From Betaproteobacteria bacterium HGW-Betaproteobacteria-22 (GTDB lineage Bacteria > Pseudomonadota > Gammaproteobacteria > Burkholderiales > Methylophilaceae): DNA of 64,000 bases. Below the pieces are notes generated by a model. The model saw nothing but the letters and a program-made list of their open reading frames with translations, had not been told where the DNA came from and made no database searches. The stretch's first letter is position 1. The number at the start of each line of letters is the position of its first letter. A program made the translations under genes and the position numbers. The stretch lies in NCBI GenBank assembly GCA_002842285.1, contig PHCJ01000001.1, positions 1 through 64,000 on the forward strand, read 5' to 3'. Shown piece by piece: positions 54,289 to 64,000 of the stretch.

Positions 54289-54298
54289 AAGGAGAGTT

Positions 54299-54554
54299 TT
54301 AGTAGTGGTAACGCAACTGTGCGACCAGCAAGCTAACCGCTTCAACCTTATACACAATTCGATGTTCATCATTTAATGCGGCGTGACCAATAGCCACTTA
54401 GCACATGCTTAAGTTGCTCTGGCTTACCAATACCAGAAAACCGCTCTCGCTGAATTTCCTGTACCAATTGATTGATACGCCGCAACATCTGCTTGTCTTG
54501 TTGCTGCCAGCACATGTAATCCTGCCAAGCTGGTTCGGCAAAAAACAGCTTCAT
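54299..54554 (-). pseudogene. yoeB: YoeB toxin with a single-base frameshift
   Basis: From ATG 54552-54554: MKLFFAEPAWQDYMCWQQQD, then KQMLRRINQLVQEIQRERFS, GIGKPEQLKHVLSGYWSRRI and then a premature TGA. Shifting one base recovers NDEHRIVYKVEAVSLLVAQL, RYHY-stop, the exact expected end including the catalytic His and terminal Tyr. The break is one extra A in ATTAAATGA near 54372. All else is intact, so a single-base change silenced it. The start overlaps the yefM stop as ATGA. Confidence 0.88.
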
Positions 54555-54802
54555 TCGGTCAGCGCTCTTTCAACACCTTTACTAGAACTGAGTTCGATGA
54601 CTGCATCCATCAAACGCTTGGCGCTATTTAGGGCTACGTAGCAAATAAGCCGTTTCTTCCAAAGCTTGGTAATCAGCGAGCGATAACATCACCACCGATT
54701 GCTCGCCATTGCGAGTGATAATCAGCGGCTCATGATTTTACATACGCGTTTCATATTGCTAGCGAGCTTTGCACGAGCTGACGTGTAAGTAATTGCGTCC
54801 AT
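54551..54802 (-). pseudogene. yefM: YefM antitoxin with two frameshifts
   Basis: From ATG 54800-54802: MDAITYTSARAKLASNMKRV-C-K, then a frame change near 54745, NHEPLIITRNGEQSVVMLSL, ADYQALEETAYLLRSPK, a second change near 54630, and NSAKRLMDAVIELSSSKGVE-RALTE-stop. Together these give a complete YefM of normal length and order. Both breaks fall at A-rich runs (GTAAAATC, CCTAAATAG). With the toxin also broken, the pair is dead unless the frameshifts are sequencing errors. Confidence 0.85.
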
Positions 54803-54982
54803 TTCTAACACTCATTCAATACGAACGATTTATTGTACATGTTTCTATTAAAGATAGTCCATTTTAGCCATGCAGCATGCGTTTTAGTACAAGTAATGCA
54901 ACCTAGGTGAAACGAGGCATTGTCCCCATCTCCCCTCAGATACAATCGAGATTGGCATTATTCAATAATAAGAGAAAACCTC

Positions 54983-55069
54983 ATGAACAAAACAAAGCCT
55001 CTATCCCCAAACCAATTAGCCACCCCTGAACAACCCTCATTTCAAGCAGATTTTAGCTGTTTGAAATGA
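54983..55069 (+). other. Short truncated ORF beside the IS5 remnant
   Basis: ATG 54983 opens MNKTKPLSPNQLATPEQPSF, then QADFSCLK-stop. It has a protein-like composition and an AAGAGA stretch upstream, and is cut off where the transposase remnant begins. It may be the 5' end of a gene interrupted by the insertion; I cannot name it. Low confidence. The 54803-54982 gap shows nothing else. Confidence 0.25.
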
Positions 55070-55648
55070 GTACCATTCAACTGTTGCCGTATTACGAAGA
55101 TTAACAATTGCAGTTGGCTTGCAAAACACTGGCCGTAAAAAAGCCGGATGTCTCTTAGAATCATTCGTAAGTTGTGACCTGCTCCGCACAGCATGGCATG
55201 CAATGCATCTCCCCAAACACCTTTAAGCCAGTTGCGGCCCAGCCTGCCATCATTCTTCATGTACCCAATCGCGGGTTCTATGGCACTGCGGCGGTGAATG
55301 CGCGTAGCGCACCATTTGAGCAGCCAGTCTTGGTGCCTCACGGTTGTTGTTCTGCCTTAATCCCATGCCTGGTGACCCGGCCAGTTTGACCAAGTGCAGG
55401 CAGCCTTTCTCCAGTAGCTGGCTGTCAGTAGGCTACGCGATGGCTTCTTCCATGACGGTGGTATCGATGATGACGTTGTCAAAGCTTCTGGATTTGACGA
55501 CTCTGCCACGACGCGCAGCGTCGAGGCTTTCACTGAGTAAGCGCTCTACCACGGCTTCACCAATCCGCTTAAGCCAGCGGGTGAGTGAGGACGGGTCTGT
55601 CGGTAGGGTATGCCGGAAAAAGGTTTCACCGCAGAAGTGTGGCCCCAC
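55042..55648 (-). pseudogene. IS5-family transposase with a central deletion
   Basis: The minus strand from 55648 reads HFCGETFFRHTLPTDPSSLT, RWLKRIGEAVVERLLSESLD, then VIIDTTVMEEAIA, and, past a stop, PTDSQLLEKGCLHLVKLA with LRQNNNREAPRLAAQM. It then jumps into the C-terminal block RRSAIEPAIGYMKNDGRLGR, NWLKGVWGDALHAMLCGAGH, NLRMILRDIRL. About 200 expected central residues, including a catalytic aspartate region, are missing, and the N-terminus is absent. A different group from the remnant at 400-1010. Confidence 0.82.
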
Positions 55649-55753
55649 AGAGACTCCGACTTTCTACGAGTTAAAACTCGTGAAAGGTCGTATGCCAGTA
55701 GGGGTTTTTTTACCCAAGTCCAGATGATGGCTTCATCTGTTAATTTCTAAAAT

Positions 55754-56200
55754 TTAAGCTGCAATCTTTTTACATTCTTTATAGCAAGCTTCACAGCTCT
55801 CCATACAGGCCTTACACGTATCGTGCTTATCTGCGTGCCTTTTACACTCCTCTTCGCACTCCTTGCAGATATCCATGGCAACTTTTGCCTGACTTTTTAG
55901 ATATTTTGATTCTTGTGCCGCCAATTGTTGCAACGCCACACAAACCGCCAGCACCTGGTTAACACTTTGCGCACAGCTAGCCATTTGTTTATCGCCTTGC
56001 CCCAGCAACGTCAGGCAATGATTCAAACACACCTGCCCCTTTTGCACACAGTCTGATGCCACCTCAATCAACGCCGTATTCAGGGTGCTTTCCTGATGAT
56101 GATGGTGATGATGTTCATGGTTTTCAGCCGCATGTACTTTGCCTACCATCGCAGTGCCGGCTACGGCAAGGCTACTTAACAACATTTCTCTTCGGTTCAT
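55754..56200 (-). CDS. Csp1-like copper-storage protein (four-helix, Cys-rich)
   Basis: 148 residues. Twin-arginine-type leader MNRREMLLSSLAVAGTAMVG (cleavage near VHA-AEN), a His cluster (HEHHHHHH), then a helical domain with 13 cysteines in CxxxC-like spacing: VQKGQVCLNHCLTLL, MDICKECEEECKRHADKHDT, CKACMESCEACYKECKK. Csp1 of Methylosinus trichosporium is likewise a Tat-exported four-helix bundle with 13 Cys that stores Cu(I) for methane oxidation. Here no methane monooxygenase is visible, so a copper buffer or detoxification role is likely. AAGGA 7 bases before the ATG; divergent from regB. Confidence 0.88.
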   Translation of the reverse strand: MNRREMLLSSLAVAGTAMVGKVHAAENHEHHHHHHQESTLNTALIEVASDCVQKGQVCLNHCLTLLGQGDKQMASCAQSVNQVLAVCVALQQLAAQESKYLKSQAKVAMDICKECEEECKRHADKHDTCKACMESCEACYKECKKIAA

Positions 56201-56315
56201 TTGGCTATCCTTATAATTTACTCCAATTAACTTGTCGCCATTTTAATACTTATTCTGTCCATTGACATTAATTGCGACGATATGTCACATTCGGCAGATG
56301 CAAATACCTTATATA

Positions 56316-57632
56316 ATGATGCGCATGGATACTGCTGCCTACAATCAGACCAACCCTCATACCTCGCCTGATGTATTAGAGAACCCATCACGAAGAAACT
56401 TAAAGCGCTTATTCTTACTTCGTAATGTGATGATTGTATTCATGTTATCAGCCAGCATCGCTTTATTTTACTTACATATCCCGTTGCCAAAGCTACCTAT
56501 TGGATTTGCTGTAGGTTGTCTGCTTTTCCTAAACTTAACCGCGTTGCTACGCTTAAAAAAATTCAGCAACGTAAGCGATAAAGAACTCCTGCTTCAATTA
56601 CTCGGCGACTTATTCGCTTTAACCGCGCTTTTTTACTTTACTGGCGGGTACAGCAATCCCTTGGTATGGATGTATTTACTCCCATTAACTGTTGCTGCGG
56701 TTGCGATTAAACGTGAATACACGTGGCTACTAGCTGTTATCGCGGTTAGCTGTTACTCCGTGCTGGCTTTTTATTATGTACCGTTATCGCATTTACATAT
56801 GCATTATCTGGCAGGAAAATCCCTGGACATTCACTTGGTGGGTATGTGGCTGGGGTTTGTGGTGAGTGCCAGTATCGTGGCTTTTTTTGTGACGCGTATC
56901 GGTCAAAGTTTACGTGATTATGACCAAATGACGGCTTCCATCCGTGAAAAATTGCTGGAAAGTGAGCGCATGCTTGCACTGGGCACGCTAGCGGCAAGTG
57001 CAGCGCATGAGTTGGGCACGCCGTTGGCCACCATGGCGGTGGTAAGCAAAGAACTCGCGCTGGATTTAAAACAGCAGCCTGAACAGTTGCAACAAATAGA
57101 AATGCTTAGAAAGCAGATTACGCGCTGTAAAGAAATTTTATCCTCCATCACGCGCAGTGCAGGCCAGACACGCGCCGATGCAGGGCAAGGCATTCTGCTA
57201 CATGACTTTTTAAAAGAAGCCATTCAGCGTTGGCAAGATACACGTCCAGCCACAGAGTTGGTTTGCACCTTGCAAAAGCCCGCACCTGATATCAGGATTT
57301 TTGTAGATAGAACATTGATCCAAGCATTACAAAATCTGTTAGATAATGCCGCAGATGCATCTCCCGCAATGATTCAATTCGAAGCAACATGGGATGATAA
57401 AATGCTGCATATTGTAATAAAAGATTTTGGCACGGGCATTAGCGATGAGGTTAAACAGCAACTGGGCAAACCTTTTTTCACTTCGAAAGATGAAAAAGGT
57501 ATGGGGTTGGGCTTATACCTGACGCAAATCATCTTAAGCCGTTTTAATGGTGAGCTAGCATTAAGCAACCACACTGAAGGCGGCGTCATCACTGAAGTCT
57601 CACTACCACTTAAAAGTTTACGCATTCACTAA
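56316..57632 (+). CDS. regB: RegB/PrrB-type redox sensor histidine kinase
   Basis: About 438 residues from ATG 56316 (MMRMDTAAYN); the frame opens at 56262. Six membrane spans at about 30-190 contain the quinone-sensing region FYFTGGYSNPLVWMYLLPLT (GGxxNP motif of RegB). The kinase has LGTLAASAAHELGTPLATMA (H-box), LQNLLDNAADASPAMIQ (N-box), IKDFGTGISDEVKQQ and DEKGMGLGLYLTQI. In RegB relatives redox state of quinones and a cysteine tunes activity. Directly upstream of regA, 25 bases apart; divergent from the Csp1-like gene. Confidence 0.93.
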   Translation: MMRMDTAAYNQTNPHTSPDVLENPSRRNLKRLFLLRNVMIVFMLSASIALFYLHIPLPKLPIGFAVGCLLFLNLTALLRLKKFSNVSDKELLLQLLGDLFALTALFYFTGGYSNPLVWMYLLPLTVAAVAIKREYTWLLAVIAVSCYSVLAFYYVPLSHLHMHYLAGKSLDIHLVGMWLGFVVSASIVAFFVTRIGQSLRDYDQMTASIREKLLESERMLALGTLAASAAHELGTPLATMAVVSKELALDLKQQPEQLQQIEMLRKQITRCKEILSSITRSAGQTRADAGQGILLHDFLKEAIQRWQDTRPATELVCTLQKPAPDIRIFVDRTLIQALQNLLDNAADASPAMIQFEATWDDKMLHIVIKDFGTGISDEVKQQLGKPFFTSKDEKGMGLGLYLTQIILSRFNGELALSNHTEGGVITEVSLPLKSLRIH

Positions 57633-57657
57633 TTTAAACACAGATTTATATCGCGCT

Positions 57658-58245
57658 ATGACCCAAATACCCACAGACAACCCATCCCAGCCCGAAGAGA
57701 GCGCCACATTATTACTGGTTGATGATGATGAAGACTTTCTTAACATGCTGTCATTGGCCATGACCAAGCGCGGCTTTTTAGTCTCAGTTGCAAATGACGT
57801 AGCGCATGCGTTCGAGCTTGCCCAAAATGACCCGCCTGAATTCGCGGTTATAGACTTGAAAATGCCGGGCAATTCCGGCTTGGTCCTGGTTAGGCAACTG
57901 GCAGGCCTCGAGGCAGGCACCAAAATGGTTGTACTCACTGGGTATGCCAGCATCACTACAGCCATCGAGGCCATTAAACTAGGCGCCACCCATTATCTTG
58001 CGAAACCTGTCGATGCCGATGAAATTTTAGCCGCTTTTGAAAAACAATCAGGCAATGCTGAAGTGGAGTTATCCAGCACACCACTTTCTGTTGACCGGTT
58101 AGAATGGGAGCATATTCAGCGCATATTGGCAGAAAATGGCGGCAACATATCGGCCACTGCACGCAGCCTGAACATGCACAGGCGCACCCTGCAAAGAAAG
58201 CTCAACAAAAAGCCCTGTGCCAACCCAATCCAGAATCACCAGTAA
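57658..58245 (+). CDS. regA: RegA/PrrA-type response regulator
   Basis: 195 residues. Receiver with LLLVDDDEDFLNMLSLAMTK, phospho-Asp in FAVIDLKMPGNSGLVLVRQL, VVLTGYASITTAIEAIKLGA and YLAKPVDADEILAAF. A Pro/Ser linker leads to the Fis-type helix-turn-helix NGGNISATARSLNMHRRTLQ-RKL, the invariant RegA recognition helix. RegA controls respiration, redox and C1 or carbon-fixation genes in relatives. Cognate partner of regB. Confidence 0.96.
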   Translation: MTQIPTDNPSQPEESATLLLVDDDEDFLNMLSLAMTKRGFLVSVANDVAHAFELAQNDPPEFAVIDLKMPGNSGLVLVRQLAGLEAGTKMVVLTGYASITTAIEAIKLGATHYLAKPVDADEILAAFEKQSGNAEVELSSTPLSVDRLEWEHIQRILAENGGNISATARSLNMHRRTLQRKLNKKPCANPIQNHQ

Positions 58246-58286
58246 CAGCGCAATCTTACGGGCCAAAAACGCTTAGCCCTGCCTTT

Positions 58287-58745
58287 TTATTGTGGCTTAT
58301 TTTTAAAACTGTCCAGCAACAACAGCCCAACACCGACACAAATCGCGCTATCGGCCACATTAAAGGCCGGCCAAGATAAATCATCTATATGAAAATAAAG
58401 AAAATCCACGACATAACCCAATGTCAACCTATCGTATAGGTTGCCGACAGCCCCGCCCAACACCAAAGCCAAACCCAAACAAAACAGCTTTTCCTGATGA
58501 TGCTTACGGATCAAGTAAGTGATGACTATCACCGCTATCGTTGTAATCGCAGTAAAAAACCACTTTTGCCAACCGCCCGCATCAGCCAAAAAGCTGAATG
58601 CCGCCCCGGTATTATGATAGCGCACCAAGTCAAAGAAACTGGTGATGGTTAAATGTTCACCAAACACAAAAGCGTTTTGCACCAAGTGCTTGGTGTACAA
58701 ATCCAGCGCCACGATAACGGCACTTATCACAAACCACTTACGCAT
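58287..58745 (-). CDS. lspA: Signal peptidase II
   Basis: About 152 residues from ATG 58743-58745 ([20 protein letters not shown]). Four membrane spans; active-site aspartates lie in [20 protein letters not shown] and [20 protein letters not shown]. It cleaves the signal peptide of prolipoproteins after lipidation, feeding Lnt found elsewhere in this window. It overlaps the ileS stop by 8 bases in the ribF-ileS-lspA group. The open frame to 58820 runs inside ileS. Confidence 0.96.
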   Translation of the reverse strand: MRKWFVISAVIVALDLYTKHLVQNAFVFGEHLTITSFFDLVRYHNTGAAFSFLADAGGWQKWFFTAITTIAVIVITYLIRKHHQEKLFCLGLALVLGGAVGNLYDRLTLGYVVDFLYFHIDDLSWPAFNVADSAICVGVGLLLLDSFKNKPQ

Positions 58746-61551
58746 GTGAGCGCGCCTCACCTGAGCCAAACAGATTGCTGACACATCGTCCGCAAATATG
58801 CGGATGCTCAGCATCCGCACCTACATCGGCACGATAATGCCAGCAGCGGTCGCATTTAGCATGCGCGCTTGGGGTCACTTGAATTTCTACTGCACCTGCA
58901 CGTTGATGCACCGTAGCACGTGAGGTAATGAGTACAAAACGCAGATCATCACCTAAAGCACTTAACGCGGCAAATACATCACCATCTGCATAAATATCCA
59001 GCTCGGATTGCAATGATGACCCTACCAAACCGGCAGCGCGCTTTTCCTCTATCGCTTTATTGGCCAAAGCACGTACATCCAGAATCGTTTGCCATGCTTG
59101 CAAGTGCGCATCATTCAACCCATGTGCCGGCAGCGCGTACCACTCATCTTCAAACACGGTTTTATCTGCATCCAGGCCTAATGTCTGCCAAATCTCGCTC
59201 GCGGTAAAGCTAAGGATTGGCGCCATCAAGCGCATCATAGTGTGCGTAATGTGATGCAGTGCACTCTGCGCGGCACGACGAGCATGTGAGTTTTCACCTG
59301 CCGTATAGAGCCTGTCTTTCAGAATATCCAGATAGAATCCGCCTAAGTCTTCCGAGCAGAAGCTGACAAACTTCTGTACCGCCAAATGAAACTCATAGCG
59401 GTCATAATCTGCCAAAATTTCTGTTTGCAGTTTACTGGCCAGATGCAATGCGTAACGGTCAATTTCCAGCCACTCACTCACCGGCAGCAAATCCTTACTT
59501 GCATCAAAATCCGCTAAATTTGCCAGTAAAAAGCGTAAAGTGTTGCGAATACGACGATAACTTTCAGCAACGCGCTTTAAGATTTCATCAGAAATCGTCA
59601 GTTCGGCGGAATAGTCAGTTGAGGCCGTCCACAAGCGCAGAATATCAGCACCGTAAGTATCCATCACTTTTTGCGGCGCGACTACGTTGCCTTTGGATTT
59701 ACTCATTTTATGACCGGAACCATCCACCACGAAACCATGCGTGAGCAAGGCATTGTACGGCGCACGGCCATCAATAGCACAGCCCGTGAGCAAAGATGAC
59801 TGAAACCAGCCACGATGCTGGTCTGAACCTTCCAGATACAAATCGGCAGGGAAGGCTAAATCAGCGCGACGTTTAAGCACCGCGGCATGGGTGGTGCCAG
59901 AATCAAACCACACGTCTAGTGTATCCGTGACTTTTTTGTACTGAGTGGCATTATCAGGTGCATGTTTAGCTAAAAATGCATCTGCATCTAAACTAAACCA
60001 GGCTTCAACACCTTGTTGTTCGGTCAGCAATGCAGCCTGCTCTAGCAACAAGGCGGATTGAGGATGCGGCTCGCCTGTTTCTTTATGCACAAAAAACGGC
60101 ATCGGCACACCCCAGTTACGCTGGCGTGACACACACCAGTCAGGGCGGTTTTTAATCATAGCTTCTAGACGGGCGCGACCCCAGCTCGGAAAAAATTCCG
60201 TGTGATCAACGGCTTGGTTCGCATGCTCACGTAGAGCGTTACCATTCACATCTTGAGCATTCATCCCGATAAACCACTGGTGAGTTGCCAATTGCATTAA
60301 TGGGGTTTTATGGCGCCAGCAATGTGGAAAGCTATGATTCAGGCGTGCGCTGGATAGCAACGCGCCGCTTTCAGTCATCGCTGTCAAAATCACCTTGTTC
60401 GCTTCTTTACGGTCCAGGCCGCGAATCCCCTCAAGCTCGACCAGTTCACTGTTAAAGAACTTACCGTCGCCACCCATTAACACACGTGGTTTTTCATTGG
60501 GGAAATTAGCGCGCATCACCAGCCAGTCATCATTACCGTGGGCTGCTGCGGTATGCACCAAACCCGTACCTGCATCTGTCGTCACATGATCGCCGCAAAT
60601 AATGGGCACTTGGCGGTCATCAAAAGGATGTTGAAGCATCAAACCTTTTAATGCCTCACCTTTGCAGGATGCCAGTACTTTTGAATTTGCTTCACCATAG
60701 CGCGCCAAGGTCTTTTCAGCCAAATCATGTACTAAAATCAAGGCGCCTTTGCTGGTATGCAGCAAATCATAATCAAGCTCAGGATGCACACTCACGGCTT
60801 GATTAGCAGGCAATGTCCATGGTGTGGTTGTCCAGATGACAGCACAAGCATCCCCAGTCACGTTCACACCAAAAGCCTTGCTCAAAGCAGCCATATCCGC
60901 CACCTTAAAGCCCACATCAATCGCCGGTGAGTTTACATCTTCATACTCCACCTCAGCCTCGGCCAATGCAGAACCGCAATCCACGCACCAGTGCACGGGC
61001 TTACTTCCCTGGTACAGATAACCGTTTTTATAGATATCGCCCAAAGCACGCATGATGTCTGCTTCAGTTTTAAAATCCATCGTTAAATACGGATTATCCC
61101 AATCGCCCAACACGCCCAAACGAATAAAGTCTTTTTTCTGCTTTTCCACCTGCTCAGCTGCATATTCACGGCACAGCTCACGAAACTTGGCTGGCGCAAT
61201 ATTTTTACCGTGATTTTTTTCAACTACCAATTCAATCGGCAAGCCGTGGCAATCCCAGCCCGGCACATAAGGCGCATCAAAACCACGCATGGTTTTAGAT
61301 TTAACAATAATGTCTTTCAGTATCTTATTAACAGCATGGCCGATATGAATATCGCCGTTCGCATACGGTGGGCCATCATGCAGAATGAACTTCTTAGCGT
61401 CTTTACGTGCGTTTCTGATCCTTTCATACAGCTTTTTATCCTGCCATTGCTTCAGCCATGCTGGCTCGCGCTTAGCCAAATCTCCCCGCATGGGGAAGCT
61501 GGTCTCAGGCAAGTTTAATTTGTATTTTGAATCTTTATTTTCTTCAGTCAT
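58738..61551 (-). CDS. ileS: Isoleucyl-tRNA synthetase
   Basis: 937 residues, class Ia. HIGH motif in [25 protein letters not shown] in [16 protein letters not shown], editing domain (CP1) around [16 protein letters not shown], and a C-terminal zinc site [12 protein letters not shown] and [14 protein letters not shown]. It charges tRNA-Ile and edits Val. Start [20 protein letters not shown] fits the family. Flanked by lspA downstream and the repeat element plus ribF upstream. Confidence 0.98.
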   Translation of the reverse strand: MTEENKDSKYKLNLPETSFPMRGDLAKREPAWLKQWQDKKLYERIRNARKDAKKFILHDGPPYANGDIHIGHAVNKILKDIIVKSKTMRGFDAPYVPGWDCHGLPIELVVEKNHGKNIAPAKFRELCREYAAEQVEKQKKDFIRLGVLGDWDNPYLTMDFKTEADIMRALGDIYKNGYLYQGSKPVHWCVDCGSALAEAEVEYEDVNSPAIDVGFKVADMAALSKAFGVNVTGDACAVIWTTTPWTLPANQAVSVHPELDYDLLHTSKGALILVHDLAEKTLARYGEANSKVLASCKGEALKGLMLQHPFDDRQVPIICGDHVTTDAGTGLVHTAAAHGNDDWLVMRANFPNEKPRVLMGGDGKFFNSELVELEGIRGLDRKEANKVILTAMTESGALLSSARLNHSFPHCWRHKTPLMQLATHQWFIGMNAQDVNGNALREHANQAVDHTEFFPSWGRARLEAMIKNRPDWCVSRQRNWGVPMPFFVHKETGEPHPQSALLLEQAALLTEQQGVEAWFSLDADAFLAKHAPDNATQYKKVTDTLDVWFDSGTTHAAVLKRRADLAFPADLYLEGSDQHRGWFQSSLLTGCAIDGRAPYNALLTHGFVVDGSGHKMSKSKGNVVAPQKVMDTYGADILRLWTASTDYSAELTISDEILKRVAESYRRIRNTLRFLLANLADFDASKDLLPVSEWLEIDRYALHLASKLQTEILADYDRYEFHLAVQKFVSFCSEDLGGFYLDILKDRLYTAGENSHARRAAQSALHHITHTMMRLMAPILSFTASEIWQTLGLDADKTVFEDEWYALPAHGLNDAHLQAWQTILDVRALANKAIEEKRAAGLVGSSLQSELDIYADGDVFAALSALGDDLRFVLITSRATVHQRAGAVEIQVTPSAHAKCDRCWHYRADVGADAEHPHICGRCVSNLFGSGEARSHA

Positions 61552-61575
61552 TTCTTTATTCCAAAACTATTTCAG

Positions 61576-61681
61576 CCTCAGATAAACATCTATACACACA
61601 GATAAAGGCCCCAAAACGGGCAGAAACAATTCGCGTTTCTCAGGGTTTATCCGTGTTTATCTGCGTTCATCTGTGGTTAAT
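61576..61681. repeat. Second copy of the CACAGATAAACAC repeat, between ribF and ileS
   Basis: Left part CAGATAAACATCT...CACAGATAAAGG (about 61578-61609) and right part TTTATCCGTGTTTATCTG, CGTTCATCTGTGGTTAA (61646-61680) are partly inverted. The right part shares TTTATCCGTGTTTATCTG-TGG-TTAA with the element at 4787-4819. It also encodes the last residues and stop of ribF (NHR-stop). Same context as the first copy: 3' end of a minus-strand gene. Confidence 0.7.
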
Positions 61682-62569
61682 AAAAAACGCTCTCGCAACG
61701 GCAACATCCAGTGCGATCTGTGCCTTCAGCGTGTCCAGTCCATCAAATTTCATTTCTTCACGAATTTTATATAAAAATTTTACATGCACGTGCTTTCCGT
61801 ACAAGTCACCTTTAAAATCAAGCACGTGCACCTCCAGTGACAGTTTCTTTACACCATCAATTGTCGGACGCACCCCTAAATTGGCAACCGCATTCAAACC
61901 GTTCAATTTTACTGCATATACGCCCGTTAATGCAGGCCGTTCATGCCGCATATGCACGTTCGCAGTGGGAAACCCCAGTAGGCGCCCGCGCTTGGCGCCA
62001 TGCACCACCTTGCCGCTAATGCTGTACGCCCTGCCCAACAACAGATTGGCAGTTTCCAAATCACCTTTTGCCAGCGCCTCACGCACCGCCGTGCTGGAAA
62101 CCCTCACATCCGCCAACTTCACTTGCGGCAAACTAACCAGTTCAAACTTTTCTGCTAAAAAATCCTGTGAAGAACCCTCGCGCATCGCGCCAAAGCGGAA
62201 ATCCTCTCCCACAAAAATAACCTGTGCATTCAAAGAATCACGCAGAATTTTCTGCATAAACACAGTAGCAGTTAATTGTGCAAAGGCATGGTTAAATCGG
62301 CAAATATAAACCTTATCCACACCCAACTCTGCAAAATATTCCAATTTCTCGCGCAGCGAGCACAACCTGGCGGGAGCATTGGCAGGTGTAAAAAGTTCGC
62401 GCGGGTGCGGCTCAAACGTCATCACTGCAGAAACCAGATGCCGTGCACTTGCCAAAGCCGATAATTGCGCCAACAAATGCTGATGTCCTAAATGCATGCC
62501 ATCAAAGTTACCGATAGCCAGCGCACACGGCAATTGCCACTGAGTTGGGATATGTCTAAACACCTGCAT
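61667..62569 (-). CDS. ribF: Bifunctional riboflavin kinase/FAD synthetase
   Basis: 300 residues. The N-terminal FMN adenylyltransferase domain has ALAIGNFDGMHLGHQHLLAQ (HxGH) and IFVGEDFRFGAMREG; the C-terminal riboflavin kinase domain has ISGKVVHGAKRGRLLGFPTA, NVHMRHERPALTGVYAVKL and LEVHVLDFKGDLYGKHVHVK. It makes FMN and FAD. The last three codons and the stop lie inside the repeat element. It starts 1 base after murJ ends. Confidence 0.97.
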   Translation of the reverse strand: MQVFRHIPTQWQLPCALAIGNFDGMHLGHQHLLAQLSALASARHLVSAVMTFEPHPRELFTPANAPARLCSLREKLEYFAELGVDKVYICRFNHAFAQLTATVFMQKILRDSLNAQVIFVGEDFRFGAMREGSSQDFLAEKFELVSLPQVKLADVRVSSTAVREALAKGDLETANLLLGRAYSISGKVVHGAKRGRLLGFPTANVHMRHERPALTGVYAVKLNGLNAVANLGVRPTIDGVKKLSLEVHVLDFKGDLYGKHVHVKFLYKIREEMKFDGLDTLKAQIALDVAVARAFFINHR

Positions 62570-64000
62570 TTAATGCTTCACCCGACGTATATAATCACGT
62601 GGCCTAAAGCCGAGCAACATTAAGGTAGCAAAATAAGAAAATGCACCTAACAACACCAACCCACCGATAAAACCCAAGCGCTGAATCAAGCCAAACTCAA
62701 GCCACGCATAAGCCTCACCCATTGCAAAATAAAGCACATTACCCATGACCAGCAAAGCCAGCAGCAACTTCAGCAAAAACAACAACCATCCTTGCTTTGG
62801 CAAAAACACATTGGATTTACGCAAATGATAGTAGAGCAAACCAGCATTCAAACACGCCCCCAAGCCAATCGCCAAAGCCAGGCCTACGTGACGCAAATCC
62901 AATACAAACACAAACAGAACATTCATTAACTGCGTGACAACCAGGGTAAACACGGCAATTTTAACGGGGGTTTTAATGTTTTGGCGCGCATAAAACCCTG
63001 GCGCTAGAATTTTGACCAATATCAGGCCTAGCAGCCCTATGCTGTAAGCCACCAGCGCCTGCTGCGTCATTGCCACATCGAGTGGTGTAAACTTGCCATA
63101 ATAAAACAACGCCGTCACTAAAGGTGCCGCCAACACTGCCAGCGCCACTGCCGCTGGTGCCGCCAGGATGAAGGTCAGCCGCAAACCCCAGTCCAGTAGC
63201 TCAGAATATTCAACACCATCTTTTCCTGCATGCGCCTTGGACAAGCTGGGCAACAGGATAGTCCCCAAGGCTACACCCAACACTCCTGTTGGAAACTCCA
63301 TCAGACGATCTGCATAATACAGCCAGCTTACACTGCCTGTAATCAGAAAAGAGGCGAAGATTGTATTCAGTATTAATGAAATCTGCGCGACCGAAACACC
63401 TAAAACTGCAGGCCCCATCAACCTTAAAATACGCCATACACCTTCATCATCACGCTTAAAATCAAACTTGGGTAACAATCCAATTTGCTTTAAAAAAGGA
63501 ATCTGAAATACCAGCTGCAAGAAGCCGCCAATAAACACTGCCCATGCCAGCACCTTGATCGGCTCTTCAAACAAATCAGCAAAGAACAGCACTGCCGCGA
63601 TCATCGAAACATTAAGCCAAGCTGGGGTAAATGCCGGAATGCCAAATTTATTAAAGGTATTGAGCACCCCTCCCGCCATTGAAACCAGCGAGATAAAGAA
63701 AATATAAGGAAACGTAATTCTCAGCAAATCAACCGTCAGCTGCATTTTCGCCATGTCTGAGCGAAAACCAGGCGCAATCAGCGACACAATCCAGGGCGCT
63801 GCCAGCATGCCTGCAATTGTCACCACCACCAAGATAAGCCCTAGCCAGGTTGCAACACGATTAATTAACTGTTGCGTTTCATCCATATTGCGCTGACTTC
63901 TGTACTCCGCCAAAATGGGTACAAAAGCTTGGCTAAAAGCACCCTCGGCTGAAATACGACGCAGTAAATTGGGAATTTTAAAGGCAACAACAAAAGCATC
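62570..64000 (-). CDS. murJ: Lipid II flippase MurJ (N-terminus cut by window edge)
   Basis: The frame runs open to the last base (477 codons seen). Beyond the first internal ATG at 63913 it reads [20 protein letters not shown] then VPILAEYRS, the conserved MurJ entry region, so the true start is outside the window. Many membrane spans; other signatures include [20 protein letters not shown] and LPSLSKAH. MurJ moves lipid II to the periplasm. Gene order murJ-ribF-ileS-lspA is typical of Betaproteobacteria. Confidence 0.96.
   Translation of the reverse strand, partial: DAFVVAFKIPNLLRRISAEGAFSQAFVPILAEYRSQRNMDETQQLINRVATWLGLILVVVTIAGMLAAPWIVSLIAPGFRSDMAKMQLTVDLLRITFPYIFFISLVSMAGGVLNTFNKFGIPAFTPAWLNVSMIAAVLFFADLFEEPIKVLAWAVFIGGFLQLVFQIPFLKQIGLLPKFDFKRDDEGVWRILRLMGPAVLGVSVAQISLILNTIFASFLITGSVSWLYYADRLMEFPTGVLGVALGTILLPSLSKAHAGKDGVEYSELLDWGLRLTFILAAPAAVALAVLAAPLVTALFYYGKFTPLDVAMTQQALVAYSIGLLGLILVKILAPGFYARQNIKTPVKIAVFTLVVTQLMNVLFVFVLDLRHVGLALAIGLGACLNAGLLYYHLRKSNVFLPKQGWLLFLLKLLLALLVMGNVLYFAMGEAYAWLEFGLIQRLGFIGGLVLLGAFSYFATLMLLGFRPRDYIRRVKH

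Noticed and set aside
55344-55727. 127-codon open frame on the plus strand
   Set aside because: It lies antisense to the IS5 transposase remnant; its composition follows from the opposite strand, except possibly its last 20 codons.

Overview
This window reads as ordinary chromosome of a betaproteobacterium, most likely a methylotroph of the family Methylophilaceae (Methylotenera/Methylophilus type). That placement is inference from protein character and gene order (miaB-phoH-ybeY-corC, ribF-ileS-lspA, tsaB-rimI, the pan genes, a RegBA pair next to a Csp1-like copper protein). No rRNA or methylotrophy gene is present to prove it. Most genes lie on the minus strand.

Layout. 1-3.4 kb is an accessory patch: a decayed IS5-type transposase, an intact HipBA toxin-antitoxin pair with repeated operator-like sites, a gene-tail fragment, tRNA-Arg(ACG) and a tRNA-Ser(GCU) lacking its variable arm and half its T arm. 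3.4-9 kb holds lysC, alaS, recX and recA. 9-19 kb holds a His-rich secreted protein, pncC, pgpA, thiL, mogA, a PDZ protein, DUF389 and MscS membrane proteins, LapA-like and TusA-like small proteins, darP, pmbA and a wrecked REC-PAS-EAL gene. 19-30 kb holds mlaA, phrB, rlmH, rsfS, panD/C/B, a deoxynucleoside kinase, folK, pcnB, murI, a zinc-finger protein and ilvE. 30-43 kb holds a SCO protein, a DUF805 pseudogene with two in-frame stops, a YgjP-like peptidase, plsC, gmhB, glyS/glyQ, lnt, mscL, corC, ybeY, psiE, phoH and miaB. 43-54 kb holds cysG, an EnvZ/OmpR-like pair, an EF-hand protein, a mazEF remnant, a lytic transglycosylase, proS, a transglutaminase-like secreted protein, a degenerate uracil-DNA-glycosylase-like protein, rimI and tsaB. 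54-64 kb holds arfB, a frameshifted yefM-yoeB pair, an internally deleted IS5-family transposase, a 13-cysteine Csp1-like copper-storage protein, RegB/RegA, lspA, ileS, ribF and the C-terminal part of murJ, cut by the window edge.

Functional themes are envelope biogenesis (lnt, lspA, mlaA, murJ, murI, plsC, gmhB, lapA-like, pgpA), translation and tRNA/ribosome maturation (alaS, glyQS, proS, ileS, miaB, tsaB, rimI, ybeY, rsfS, rlmH, arfB, darP), and cofactor synthesis (pantothenate, folate, thiamine, siroheme, FAD, molybdopterin). Of three toxin-antitoxin loci only HipBA is intact; mazEF and yefM-yoeB are broken.

I found no clear undescribed multi-gene system. The observations most worth checking are the Csp1-like protein beside RegBA, the truncated tRNA-Ser, the HipBA operator repeats, a 125-bp element with terminal inverted repeats that forms the 5' leader of tsaB, the repeat family at the 3' ends of alaS and ribF, and a TusA-like protein without its catalytic cysteine.
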